A stretch of 45,433 nt of DNA from contig JAJPOQ010000169.1 of NCBI GenBank assembly GCA_021232515.1, positions 1-45,433 of the forward strand, read 5' to 3'. The notes beneath the pieces were generated by a model. The model saw only the letters and a list, made by a program, of their open reading frames with translations, searched no databases and had not been told where the DNA came from. The stretch is from Lentisphaeraceae bacterium (GTDB taxonomy: Bacteria; Verrucomicrobiota; Lentisphaeria; Lentisphaerales; Lentisphaeraceae). Below are positions 34,814-42,953 of the stretch, one piece after another. The translations under genes were made by a program, and so were the position numbers. The first letter of the stretch is position 1; each line of letters opens with the position of its first letter.

Positions 34814-37129
34814 CTACTGAATCTTACGTGAGATAGAATCAAGATTTATACATTGGTTGGCAGAAGTCTTCATTCTTATATTGATTTTATTGCTACCCTT
34901 GCTGAGAAGAACAGGGGTTTGAAAACTTTTCCATTGTTCCCAGTCACCTGTTGTCTTGAGGGTTATATCTTGATCTTGTCCATTTACCGTCATGACTATT
35001 TTCGCATCACCAAAGCCAGCGGAGTAGCGCAGTGTTATATCTTCTTGAACGTTCTCTTTTGAGTTTAGAGTAAAAGTTATATTTGCTTCAGAGTTATGGT
35101 GCATACCTGCGACAAACCCACCAGATGTATAACTCTTGTGATTATAGTAGATCTTTGCTCCACCAGAGATGTTTGCATGCTCCGCTTCATAGACTTGAAC
35201 GAGCTCTTTGGAAAAGTGCTTTGAGAACTCAGCTAGTTGCTGTTCTGGAACTTGATCTTCTAAAACTGTTACATGGTCCAGAGTCGTTAACTTTAGTAGG
35301 GGACTGAGATCGCGAATTTTGGTGTGTTGCAGATGAAGCTTTCTTAGGTTTAGCCCAGCAAACTCATTTGCACTCGAAATGTCATTGTTCGCAATAAAGA
35401 GATCCTTAAACTTTAGGTAGCGCAAAAGACTTAGCTTTGTTGTGGGAGAGGTCAGCCTTTGTATATTTGGTGCCCAAAGCTCAAGAGATTGGCCTTTCAT
35501 GTTTAGAACAAGCTTAGATACCTCAGGATAATAGTTGCGGATAAGGTCGTGAATAACTCTGATAAACTCGCCATGACTTCTATAAATGTCCGCATGCTGA
35601 GAAACAACCAACTCCATTAAGACAGGTATTCTTTTAGAAAAATTGGTCATCTTCTTGAAGGTTGCGAAGCTCTTCGGGAGATTTTGAATGCTTCCATCTT
35701 CAGTATGGTCCTCAATAAAGTCTTTGAAGAAGATCAAGGCCTCTGTATGAGTCTTGTAAAAAGTATCTAGTTCTTTGAAATTCATTGAGATGAAATGATT
35801 CGCTGCTAAAGCTCGTATAACATATATATTTTCAGGCTCTGTCTTATATGCTGCTTTGAGGAATTGGTTCGACCGTTGAAGTGAAACTTTAGGGGTCATC
35901 AATAGTTGGTAATCACGATATTCCTGATTTTGAGCAACTATTCTTCCCACTATCGTTTTTGGTAAGGTTTTCAAAGACTTAGTCATGCCTTTATTTATGC
36001 TTAAAGTCTTTTCTAGTTCAGCGGCATATTCTTGACTTTTCTTTAGAGCTAGTGCAGTTTGCTGTTCGCTTTGGCTTAAGCGATTTAGGAAGAATAACAA
36101 ACCGATAATAATAATGAGAATGGCGCTAAAAAGTGTTTGACATATCCTGCGATTTCGTCGCCAAAAGAAGTTCGCTTGGGTCAGGAAACCAGCACCTTGG
36201 GCTTCTGTAGGATATTCATTTAAATACAATAGTATATCACTCTGCAAAGCCTCAACCGACTCATAGCGCTCTGCCTTATCAACTGACATTGCTTTATTAA
36301 TAACTGCTTTGAGGCTTTCCGGTACAGCTTGCATCTCTAATGAATATTGCTGAGGTTTCTCCGCTAGTACCTCTTGGGTGGATTTACCTTTGAAACGCTC
36401 TGGAGAAAGTAGGGTGAAGAGCAAAGCGCCCAGTGAGTAAATATCTGTCTGCTCACTTTTATCCGTGCCAGTCAATTGCTCTGGAGCCATATAACCTGGA
36501 GTACCTTTTGCTTCGCCATAAAGAGTACAATGATTAAGCATGTCAGCATCTAATTGTAAATCACTTTGTTCATCTGTATTTGTTGTAGTTAAAATGCGGC
36601 CAATGCCCCAATCGCAAACGATAACTTCACCAAATGAACCGACCTGTATATTTTCGGGTTTTAAGTCTAAGTGTAAGATCTGTCGCGAGTGAGCATAAGC
36701 GATGGCATCGCAGATCTTTATGAATATTCCAAGTAAGTCACTTTTACTGTGTGGCTCTTTAAGGTATTTGCTAAGACAAGAACCCGTCTTGAGCTCCATG
36801 GTAAAAAAAGGCTCTCCCTTCTCAGACAAAGCTATGTCGTAGATCTTTATAATATTTGGGTGATCTAAAAGTGCCGTTAATCGAGCTTCTCGTATGAAGG
36901 CATCTCGAAGTTCGAGCTTCTCGGGATTGTTTAAAGTAGCTTTCGCAACATAGCGCTGTGTACTTGCACAAAAAACCTTACTAATGCTTTTCATGCCGCC
37001 CTGTGCAATGACGACTTCATCTGTATAAGCTTTGCCGATTTTGGCTAATTGCTCACACATCGGTGACGACTCTTCAGGACTAGGCTGATAGTTGTCTGAT
37101 TCATCGTATAATGCTAAAAAGTCTTTCAT
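34814..37129 (-). CDS. Transmembrane Ser/Thr protein kinase with exported LRR and CBM6-like domains
   Basis: A 771-aa Hanks-type kinase. The catalytic domain covers about residues 36-305: Gly-rich loop AQGGMKSISKVF, ATP lysine K63 (YVAKA), Glu81 in the C-helix, catalytic loop HLDLKPEN (D155; HLD instead of HRD), metal-binding DWG (D173; instead of DFG), and activation segment GTPGYMAPEQL. All key residues for activity are present. A membrane span lies at about 329-350. The exported part has helical repeats, a short leucine-rich segment (about 575-630, LRKLHLQHTKIRDLSPLLKL) and a CBM6/CBM35-like beta-sandwich (about 647-771, YEAEHANISGGAKIY to SNKINIRMK). This suggests a carbohydrate-sensing kinase. 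It lies 5 bp downstream of a sigma-factor gene whose last codons contain its ribosome site. Confidence 0.9.
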   Translation of the reverse strand: MKDFLALYDESDNYQPSPEESSPMCEQLAKIGKAYTDEVVIAQGGMKSISKVFCASTQRYVAKATLNNPEKLELRDAFIREARLTALLDHPNIIKIYDIALSEKGEPFFTMELKTGSCLSKYLKEPHSKSDLLGIFIKICDAIAYAHSRQILHLDLKPENIQVGSFGEVIVCDWGIGRILTTTNTDEQSDLQLDADMLNHCTLYGEAKGTPGYMAPEQLTGTDKSEQTDIYSLGALLFTLLSPERFKGKSTQEVLAEKPQQYSLEMQAVPESLKAVINKAMSVDKAERYESVEALQSDILLYLNEYPTEAQGAGFLTQANFFWRRNRRICQTLFSAILIIIIGLLFFLNRLSQSEQQTALALKKSQEYAAELEKTLSINKGMTKSLKTLPKTIVGRIVAQNQEYRDYQLLMTPKVSLQRSNQFLKAAYKTEPENIYVIRALAANHFISMNFKELDTFYKTHTEALIFFKDFIEDHTEDGSIQNLPKSFATFKKMTNFSKRIPVLMELVVSQHADIYRSHGEFIRVIHDLIRNYYPEVSKLVLNMKGQSLELWAPNIQRLTSPTTKLSLLRYLKFKDLFIANNDISSANEFAGLNLRKLHLQHTKIRDLSPLLKLTTLDHVTVLEDQVPEQQLAEFSKHFSKELVQVYEAEHANISGGAKIYYNHKSYTSGGFVAGMHHNSEANITFTLNSKENVQEDITLRYSAGFGDAKIVMTVNGQDQDITLKTTGDWEQWKSFQTPVLLSKGSNKINIRMKTSANQCINLDSISRKIQ

Positions 37130-37134
37130 AAAGT

Positions 37135-37740
37135 TTAAAACTCCAAGCTTTGTCGAAGACTTTGCATTTCAGTCATAAGACGTGCTTTGACTCTATTCCT
37201 TAATACGTAAACTGTATTCGTCGGAATATCCAGCTTATTGCTTATCTCAGTACTGTTCATGCCTTTTGAACTTAGGGTGAAAACTTCGATTGCCTTGCCT
37301 GAAAAAAACTGTTTTAAGTGATTGATGATGTGACTGACCATATAGTGAGCCCATTCTTCATTGATAAGCTCATCAATCTTACTCGGGGCATAGTTTTCAT
37401 CTGTAAAGAGGTCGTGGCTTGCAGCTAAAGAGTCTTCTCGCTTTTCTCGTTTGCGGTAACTACGTAAATAGTGAAGAGCGGCATTTCGAATAACTCCTGC
37501 TAGCCAAGTTCTAAATTTTGCCTTACCCGGATCTTCTTCATAACTCTGAAGGGCTCCCCAAATCTTCAAGAGTATTTCTTGTTTGAGGTCTTCATGTAAC
37601 TGGGATTCAATCTTCATTTTAAATAATAACATAGAGATAAAACCTGAGTAATACTCAAAAAATTCACTCCAAGCCAACTCATCATCGGGATCTTTAGCTC
37701 GCATCAGGAGAGTTTTTCTAGTATTGAATTGGTCGGTCAT
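37135..37740 (-). CDS. Sigma-70 family (ECF-like) RNA polymerase sigma factor paired with kinase
   Basis: A 201-aa sigma factor of a type common in PVC bacteria. Region 2 is at about 22-95 (AWSEFFEYYSGFISMLL, LHEDLKQEILLKIWGAL, FRTWLAGVIRNAALHYLRSYRK) and region 4 at about 140-190, with the helix-turn-helix MNSTEISNKLDIPTNTVYVLRNRVKARL. It differs clearly from the FecR-linked sigma factor at 13994. No anti-sigma gene is adjacent; instead a Ser/Thr kinase follows after 5 bp and uses a ribosome site inside the end of this gene. Control by phosphorylation or by kinase-dependent partner switching is plausible, but only inferred. The ribosome site before its ATG is weak and no TTGCTAAGGT element precedes it. 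Confidence 0.92.
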   Translation of the reverse strand: MTDQFNTRKTLLMRAKDPDDELAWSEFFEYYSGFISMLLFKMKIESQLHEDLKQEILLKIWGALQSYEEDPGKAKFRTWLAGVIRNAALHYLRSYRKREKREDSLAASHDLFTDENYAPSKIDELINEEWAHYMVSHIINHLKQFFSGKAIEVFTLSSKGMNSTEISNKLDIPTNTVYVLRNRVKARLMTEMQSLRQSLEF

Positions 37741-37944
37741 AGATTCTTATATTCTATATTTTTTAGTACAGCAAACATAGTCTAATTAAGCTCAGCTTAC
37801 AAATTATTTAGGTCGCTTCAGAAGTCTCATTTTTTACATTAGATAAACTAAATAACATATTTTTTATCAATGGTGTAAAGAAAGTCAACTTGAGCTGCAC
37901 GTACATAGACAAGGTGTCTAGTGTTAATGAGTTTAAGGAATAGT
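37741..37944. promoter_or_regulatory. Divergent region between sigma/kinase operon and DUF1080 gene
   Basis: About 200 bp, AT-rich, must hold both promoters. I see no recurring element and no strong palindrome. A candidate for control by the adjacent sigma factor. Confidence 0.35.
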
Positions 37945-40900
37945 ATGAAGAATCGAGTATTTATGAAAATGGTGACGGCTTTAGTTGTTACCTCATTATC
38001 CAATTTAGTTTTAGCTGGGACTTTGAGAGATGAGTTCTCAAAACCAGATAAGTGGGAAAATATTGCTGATGTTACAGCAAAAGGTAAATCCTTAAAAGTA
38101 ACGAAAGAAGGTGAGGGCATTCTTATAAATGGCCGCACTGGTCGTTGCCGAAACATCACAACCAAGAAGAAGTATAAAGACCTCGAGTTTCATATAGAGT
38201 TCATGCTAGCCGAGAAATCCAACGCAGGCATCTACTTCATGGGTCGTTATGAAATACAAATCATCGACTCCTATGGCAAAGAAAAATTGAACTACAATAT
38301 GCTTGGCGGTCTGTATCAACGTTGGCCTGTTTCACTGGGCGCTGGAGTTGCTCCAAAAGTAAATGCCTGTAAGAAGCCTGGTGAGTGGCAAAGCATGGAT
38401 GTCATCTTTCGCGCACCTCGTTTTGATAAAGATGGCAGACGTATCTCTCAGGCTTTCTTTAAAGAAGTCCGTATAAACGGTCAATTAGTACATGAGAACT
38501 TATACGCTGTTGGTCCTACAAGGTCATCTCAATTTAGTAACGAAGCTGCAACAGGTCCTATTATGATCCAAGGTGATCACGGTCCTATCGCTATTCGAAA
38601 CATGAAAGTTACACCTATCGACCTCAGCAGCATAAAGACTAAAGAGTTATCTCCAGAAGAAAGACGTCCTCTAGACAAAAACGGTAACCCAATGATTGAG
38701 ATGGTCGCTCTAGGTAAAGACCTATTTACGAACAAGGGCTGTATAGAGTGTCACAATACGACAAAAGATGACAGCATTGTTAAAACAGGTCCATCTCTTT
38801 ATGCAATTTTCCAAAAGAGTGCAAAGAAAGTCAAAGTTATGGAAAGTGCAGAACAGCATATCATTGAGATAAAAGCTGACAAAGACTATTTAGCAGAGTC
38901 TTTACGTGACCCGACTTACAATTTATCGCTGAATAAAAAAGATAATTTAAAACCGTACCTACCTATCATGCCAGTCTTTAATCATGAGCTCTTAAAAGGC
39001 AGTGACATAGATGCGCTACACGCTTATTTATTGACTCTTAATGAAGCGAAAAATCAAGGTCCAAAGATAGCTTGGAAGGCACAGGTTAAAGAAGAGTATA
39101 AACTCTATGCTGACAAAGGTTCGGTTATCGTTAAGAATCGTCCACGCATACAGAGAATAAATATCGGCGGAAGTTCTGCTCGTACTTACTATGTCGGCTT
39201 ACCTGGAAATGTTAACTACAGCTTTGACCCTCGCATTTTAGGTCTTACGAAAGTTTGGAATGGCCCATTCGTTCGCATTGGTGGTATGATGGATGGTCGT
39301 GGTAAAAGTGGCGCTCTTGGCCAAAATGCGAAAGTATGGAAAGTAGATAATGCTCCATTCTTTAGTCCTTATTTACAAAATGGTGAACTGGTAAATACAG
39401 AGTTTAAAGACTCTCCTTCGACAAAAGAGTTTGTGACCAAAGCCTTAGCAAATACTGGCGACTTTGTTGAACGTGTTAAGAATATGAAATCGAAATTCCT
39501 TGGTTTAACTACAATCAAAGGCGAGACTCCAAATTTTCGTTACCGTGTCGAAGACAATGAAGTCGAAGTAAGTTTTAAGCCGAGCTCTTTGAATAGTATC
39601 TCTGCTACTTTTAATCTTAACTTGAAAATTACTCAGAGCTTTCATTTTCCTAGCAAAGCATTTCAAGATATAAAAGTTAGTCATGGAAAACTTGTCGGTG
39701 ACAAATGGACCCTTCCAGCTGGAAGCTTTAAGGATGTTACATTTCAAGCAAAGCGCAAGGAAGCTTATAGAAAGGTTTTTATCGCAGGAGAAAAGACTAT
39801 TCCTAAAGAAAATCTGAATGCTCAAAAACTAACTTGGCAGAAAGCGGATGCTAAAGAAGTTCAAAAGACTGGCTTGCAGCGCGGCTATACACTTCACAAT
39901 GGTTCTATCCCGAAAGACACTTTTGGTAGAACTCAACTATTTGAACCTTTAGGTATAGCGTTTCACAATCAAGATGTTGCATTTGTGACTACTCGTACAG
40001 CTGGAGTTTGGAAAGTTATAAAGGGTGAGTGGCACTTATTTTCTGAAGGTCACTACGATTCACTTGGCTTAGTTATAGAGTCCGAAAACTCTATTGTTAT
40101 TGGTCAAAAGCCGGGCTTAGTTCGTTTGATTGATAAAGATGGCGATAACTGGGCCGATGAGCGCCAAAGTGTTTCTGAAGATTTCCGTTTCTATGGCAAC
40201 TATCACGAATACTTACACGGACCTATTCCTTATGAAGATGGCTACCTCTATGCATTGAATCTAAATCATAACTTACCGGGTAACTATAAAGCCGGTGGTA
40301 AGTTCATGGGTACTGGTGGCGGCCTTAAAGGTTGGATGTGTAAAGTCGATGCGAAAGGTAACTTAAGTACATTTGCGAATGGCTTTAGAAGCCCAGCTGG
40401 ACTGGCGTTATCTCCTCAAAAAGAAATAGTTTATACCGAAAATCAAGGTGAATACGTTGGTACTTCCAAGGTCTATAAAGTTAGAGAAGGCAAGTTCTAT
40501 GGTAACCCTACAGGCTTAGTCGATTTGCCGGGCATGACGCCAGAGAGCAAAGAGATACAGTGGGATGCGATCAAGAACAAACGCGAATTACCACTCGTTC
40601 TTTTGCCACATAGCATAGTGATGAATTCACCGGGAAATCCAACTTGGGATACAGCTGGTAATTTTGGCCCATTTAAGAATCAAATGTTCTTGGGCGACCA
40701 GACCCAGTCATGCATTTACCGCATTGATACTCAGATGGTCAATGGTGTTGAGCAAGGTGTCGTCATACCATTCGCGGAAAAGCTTGCTTCTGGTGTTATG
40801 CGCTTAACTTTTGATCCGGCAGGAAAGAATCTTTGGGTTGGTCAAACTGGAAGAGGCTGGGGTAGCCGTGGTGGTGCTCAAGATAGCCTGCAGAAGATTA

Positions 40901-41277
40901 GTTTTGATGGCTCTACACCAAATGCTATCCAGACAGTGAAAGCTACAAAACAAGGTTTTGACATACACTTCACTATTCCACAGAGTACTGAGAGCTTTGG
41001 CGACATAGAGCTTAGTTCTTGGTACTACACAGATAGTCCGGGTTATGGTTCTGGAACTAAAGGCAAGAGATACGATAAGGTTTCATCAGTCACTTGGAGT
41101 CAAGATAAAAAGACCTGTTCTGTGAAGCTCGAGAATTTTGTAATTGACAGCAAAAAAGGTACGACAAATACTTCTAGAGTTTATCAACTGGATTTAGCTA
41201 AGACTGCTTTCGGTCAGCAAGTCGGTCGTTTCCTTGCGAAAGCTTTTTATACATTGCATGACATTCCAAATAAATAA
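37945..41277 (+). CDS. Secreted DUF1080 - cytochrome c - PVC dehydrogenase fusion protein
   Basis: Started at the ATG at 37945 with AAGGA 5 nt upstream, giving a signal peptide (FMKMVTALVVTSLSNLVLA); an in-frame GTG at 37921 lacks support. About 1110 aa. DUF1080 comes first (about 25-228; YKDLEFHIEFMLAEKSNAGI, then YEIQIIDSYGK and GGLYQRWPVSLG); characterised relatives are 3-keto-disaccharide hydrolases or concanavalin-like glycan binders. A cytochrome c domain with CIECH (C266, C269, H270) follows, then a beta-rich segment (about 380-620) and a PVC-type sugar-dehydrogenase propeller (about 640-1010, LIDKDGDNWADERQSV, FANGFRSPAGLALS). This is a second large oxidoreductase with the same logic as the 8639 protein. 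It faces the sigma/kinase operon divergently, so that regulator may control it. Confidence 0.92.
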   Translation: MKNRVFMKMVTALVVTSLSNLVLAGTLRDEFSKPDKWENIADVTAKGKSLKVTKEGEGILINGRTGRCRNITTKKKYKDLEFHIEFMLAEKSNAGIYFMGRYEIQIIDSYGKEKLNYNMLGGLYQRWPVSLGAGVAPKVNACKKPGEWQSMDVIFRAPRFDKDGRRISQAFFKEVRINGQLVHENLYAVGPTRSSQFSNEAATGPIMIQGDHGPIAIRNMKVTPIDLSSIKTKELSPEERRPLDKNGNPMIEMVALGKDLFTNKGCIECHNTTKDDSIVKTGPSLYAIFQKSAKKVKVMESAEQHIIEIKADKDYLAESLRDPTYNLSLNKKDNLKPYLPIMPVFNHELLKGSDIDALHAYLLTLNEAKNQGPKIAWKAQVKEEYKLYADKGSVIVKNRPRIQRINIGGSSARTYYVGLPGNVNYSFDPRILGLTKVWNGPFVRIGGMMDGRGKSGALGQNAKVWKVDNAPFFSPYLQNGELVNTEFKDSPSTKEFVTKALANTGDFVERVKNMKSKFLGLTTIKGETPNFRYRVEDNEVEVSFKPSSLNSISATFNLNLKITQSFHFPSKAFQDIKVSHGKLVGDKWTLPAGSFKDVTFQAKRKEAYRKVFIAGEKTIPKENLNAQKLTWQKADAKEVQKTGLQRGYTLHNGSIPKDTFGRTQLFEPLGIAFHNQDVAFVTTRTAGVWKVIKGEWHLFSEGHYDSLGLVIESENSIVIGQKPGLVRLIDKDGDNWADERQSVSEDFRFYGNYHEYLHGPIPYEDGYLYALNLNHNLPGNYKAGGKFMGTGGGLKGWMCKVDAKGNLSTFANGFRSPAGLALSPQKEIVYTENQGEYVGTSKVYKVREGKFYGNPTGLVDLPGMTPESKEIQWDAIKNKRELPLVLLPHSIVMNSPGNPTWDTAGNFGPFKNQMFLGDQTQSCIYRIDTQMVNGVEQGVVIPFAEKLASGVMRLTFDPAGKNLWVGQTGRGWGSRGGAQDSLQKISFDGSTPNAIQTVKATKQGFDIHFTIPQSTESFGDIELSSWYYTDSPGYGSGTKGKRYDKVSSVTWSQDKKTCSVKLENFVIDSKKGTTNTSRVYQLDLAKTAFGQQVGRFLAKAFYTLHDIPNK

Positions 41278-41297
41278 TAATTAGATTTTTACTATCT

Positions 41298-41322
41298 CCT
41301 CCAGTCAGTCTTTGACTGGAGG
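41298..41322 (+). terminator. Perfect hairpin after the DUF1080/PVC gene
   Basis: CCTCCAGTCA (41298-41307) pairs with TGACTGGAGG (41313-41322) around a 5-nt loop, about 20 bp after the stop codon. No long T-tract follows. Terminator-like or 3'-end stabilising. The rest of 41323-41514 shows nothing beyond AT-rich DNA and a likely promoter region for the next gene. Confidence 0.65.
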
Positions 41323-41514
41323 TTCCACGCTTATTCTCTCCAAAAAGATCCTCTAAGTACGAAATATTTAGACAAATAAATCGATACACCTCGTTACTTC
41401 TTTTCTTATGCATGAAATATTGTGGCTAATTTCGGTATTTACGTTAATTTAGCCTGCAAATGAGATTTTAATTTATTTATAATTTCCTTATACAATTATT
41501 CCCAAAGGACTTTC

Positions 41515-42033
41515 ATGAATCTAGAGCAGTATTTTTCATACCTAAAAAATGAAGCAGCTAAAGAAGATAAACCTTATTGGATTGATCTAGCGTATCAATC
41601 ACTTCAGAAAGGTTGGTATAGAGAGATATTGGGTCGCCACAGTGAAGATATATACCTAGTGCGTTTTTGGTTGAGCGAACCAAAACCAAATACTAAAGGT
41701 TCATACTCTTCAAGGAATAGTTTACTCCTTCATCATTTCTTAAAACCAGATGACGATGCTCATCTTCACAATCATCCATGGACAGGTATATCAACTATCT
41801 TAAGTGGTGGTTATGTCGAAGAAACTTTGGCTGGTATACAGGAAATGAAAGCCTTGCAGTCTAACTCTATCACAGCGGATAAGTATCACCGAGTAAAGTC
41901 TCTTGAAGACAACACTTGGTCTCTTGTTCATACTGGGGATAAAGAAGGTGAGTGGGGTTTCCTAGTCGATGGCAAACACATCCACTATATGGAATATCTA
42001 GACGATGAAGCTCCAAGCGAAGTTACTGTTTAG
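41515..42033 (+). CDS. Cupin-like conserved hypothetical protein
   Basis: A 172-aa probable cytoplasmic protein with AAAGGA a few bases before the ATG. The middle has HHFLKPDDDAHLHNHPWTGISTILSGGYVEE, an HxH metal-binding motif and glycine turn typical of cupin folds, and a second possible metal histidine in KYHRVKSLEDNTWSLVHTG. No signal peptide. The family is uncharacterised as far as I can tell; a metal-dependent sugar or dioxygenase-like role is possible but not shown. It stands alone between the DUF1080/PVC gene and tag. Confidence 0.7.
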   Translation: MNLEQYFSYLKNEAAKEDKPYWIDLAYQSLQKGWYREILGRHSEDIYLVRFWLSEPKPNTKGSYSSRNSLLLHHFLKPDDDAHLHNHPWTGISTILSGGYVEETLAGIQEMKALQSNSITADKYHRVKSLEDNTWSLVHTGDKEGEWGFLVDGKHIHYMEYLDDEAPSEVTV

Positions 42034-42079
42034 AAAGACAAGCACAGTCCACGAAAATCACTAAAAGCTCGAAATTTAT

Positions 42080-42646
42080 CTATAGATTTTTAGGGTGAAG
42101 AGGGCAATTAAGTAAATGGTCATTTACTAAACCCATCGATTGCATAAAGGCATAACAGATAGTCGGGCCGACAAAAGTAAAACCTGCTTTTTTAAGAGCT
42201 TTACTCATAGCTTGAGATTCGACAGTTTGCGCAGGGACTTCCTTCATAGAAGCAAAGTGGTTTAGCTTCACTTTATGATCAACAAAAGACCAGATAAAGT
42301 CACTAAAGCTTGAGCCCTTAGGCGTGAACTCAAGAAACGCTAGGGCATTTTTTCTAATCGCATAGATCTTTAGACGATTTCGTATAAGTCCGCTATCTGT
42401 CAAAAGATGATTTAGTTCCTCGTCTGACATCTTAGAGATCTTTTGAGGATCAAAATCAAAGAAGCATTTACGATAATGCTCTCTCTTCTTAAGGACAGTT
42501 ATCCAGCTTAAGCCGGCTTGTTGTCCCTCTAAACAGATCTTTTCAAATAAGCGTTGATCATCATAACAAGGTCTTCCCCACTCTAGATCATGGTAAGCTA
42601 TGTATTGCTCACCTTTGGCCCAAGGGCATGTATTTAAATTTTTCAT
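42080..42646 (-). CDS. tag: DNA-3-methyladenine glycosylase I
   Basis: Removes 3-methyladenine from alkylated DNA as the first step of base-excision repair. I use the ATG at 42646 (188 aa); an in-frame TTG three codons upstream is less likely. Landmarks are CPWAKGEQYIAYHDLEWG at the N-terminus, EKICLEGQQAGLSWITVLKKRE (helix-hairpin-helix region), VGPTICYAFMQSMGLVNDH, and the zinc ligands: Cys7 and His19 near the N-terminus and the HLLNC pair near the C-terminus (H-x3-C). Length is normal for Tag. It converges with the cupin gene and is unrelated to the glycan genes. Confidence 0.96.
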   Translation of the reverse strand: MKNLNTCPWAKGEQYIAYHDLEWGRPCYDDQRLFEKICLEGQQAGLSWITVLKKREHYRKCFFDFDPQKISKMSDEELNHLLTDSGLIRNRLKIYAIRKNALAFLEFTPKGSSFSDFIWSFVDHKVKLNHFASMKEVPAQTVESQAMSKALKKAGFTFVGPTICYAFMQSMGLVNDHLLNCPLHPKNL

Positions 42647-42953
42647 ATTTACCAATAAACGCTTTAGTCTGGATTGTTACTTCTTAGCAAAGGCAACTTC
42701 CTGAAATCTAATTCCATATACCATTCTTTTAAGCATAAAAAACGTAGCCATCCTCTATTCATTTGAAAAATATTTAATTTTCCTTTTAAATGACTGTTAC
42801 CTTTAATCTCTCCATGCAACTAATTGACTAAGATCAAGAAAATAGACTAAGGGAGTATCAAAGAAATTAAACATTTTACCGGCTAAGAATATGTCAAAAG
42901 AGCAATTCAACGCATCGCACCAAACATTCGAATATAAGTAAAGGAATACACAT
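42647..42953. promoter_or_regulatory. Divergent upstream region of tag and the beta-helix gene
   Basis: About 300 bp, AT-rich. A 16-codon frame at 42891-42941 (MSKEQFNASHQTFEYK) has no ribosome site and is not called. No TTGCTAAGGT element. The final part has AAAGGA before the next ATG. Otherwise I see nothing distinctive. Confidence 0.35.

Noticed and set aside
42891..42941. 16-codon open frame upstream of the beta-helix gene
   Set aside because: No ribosome site and no features; likely chance.
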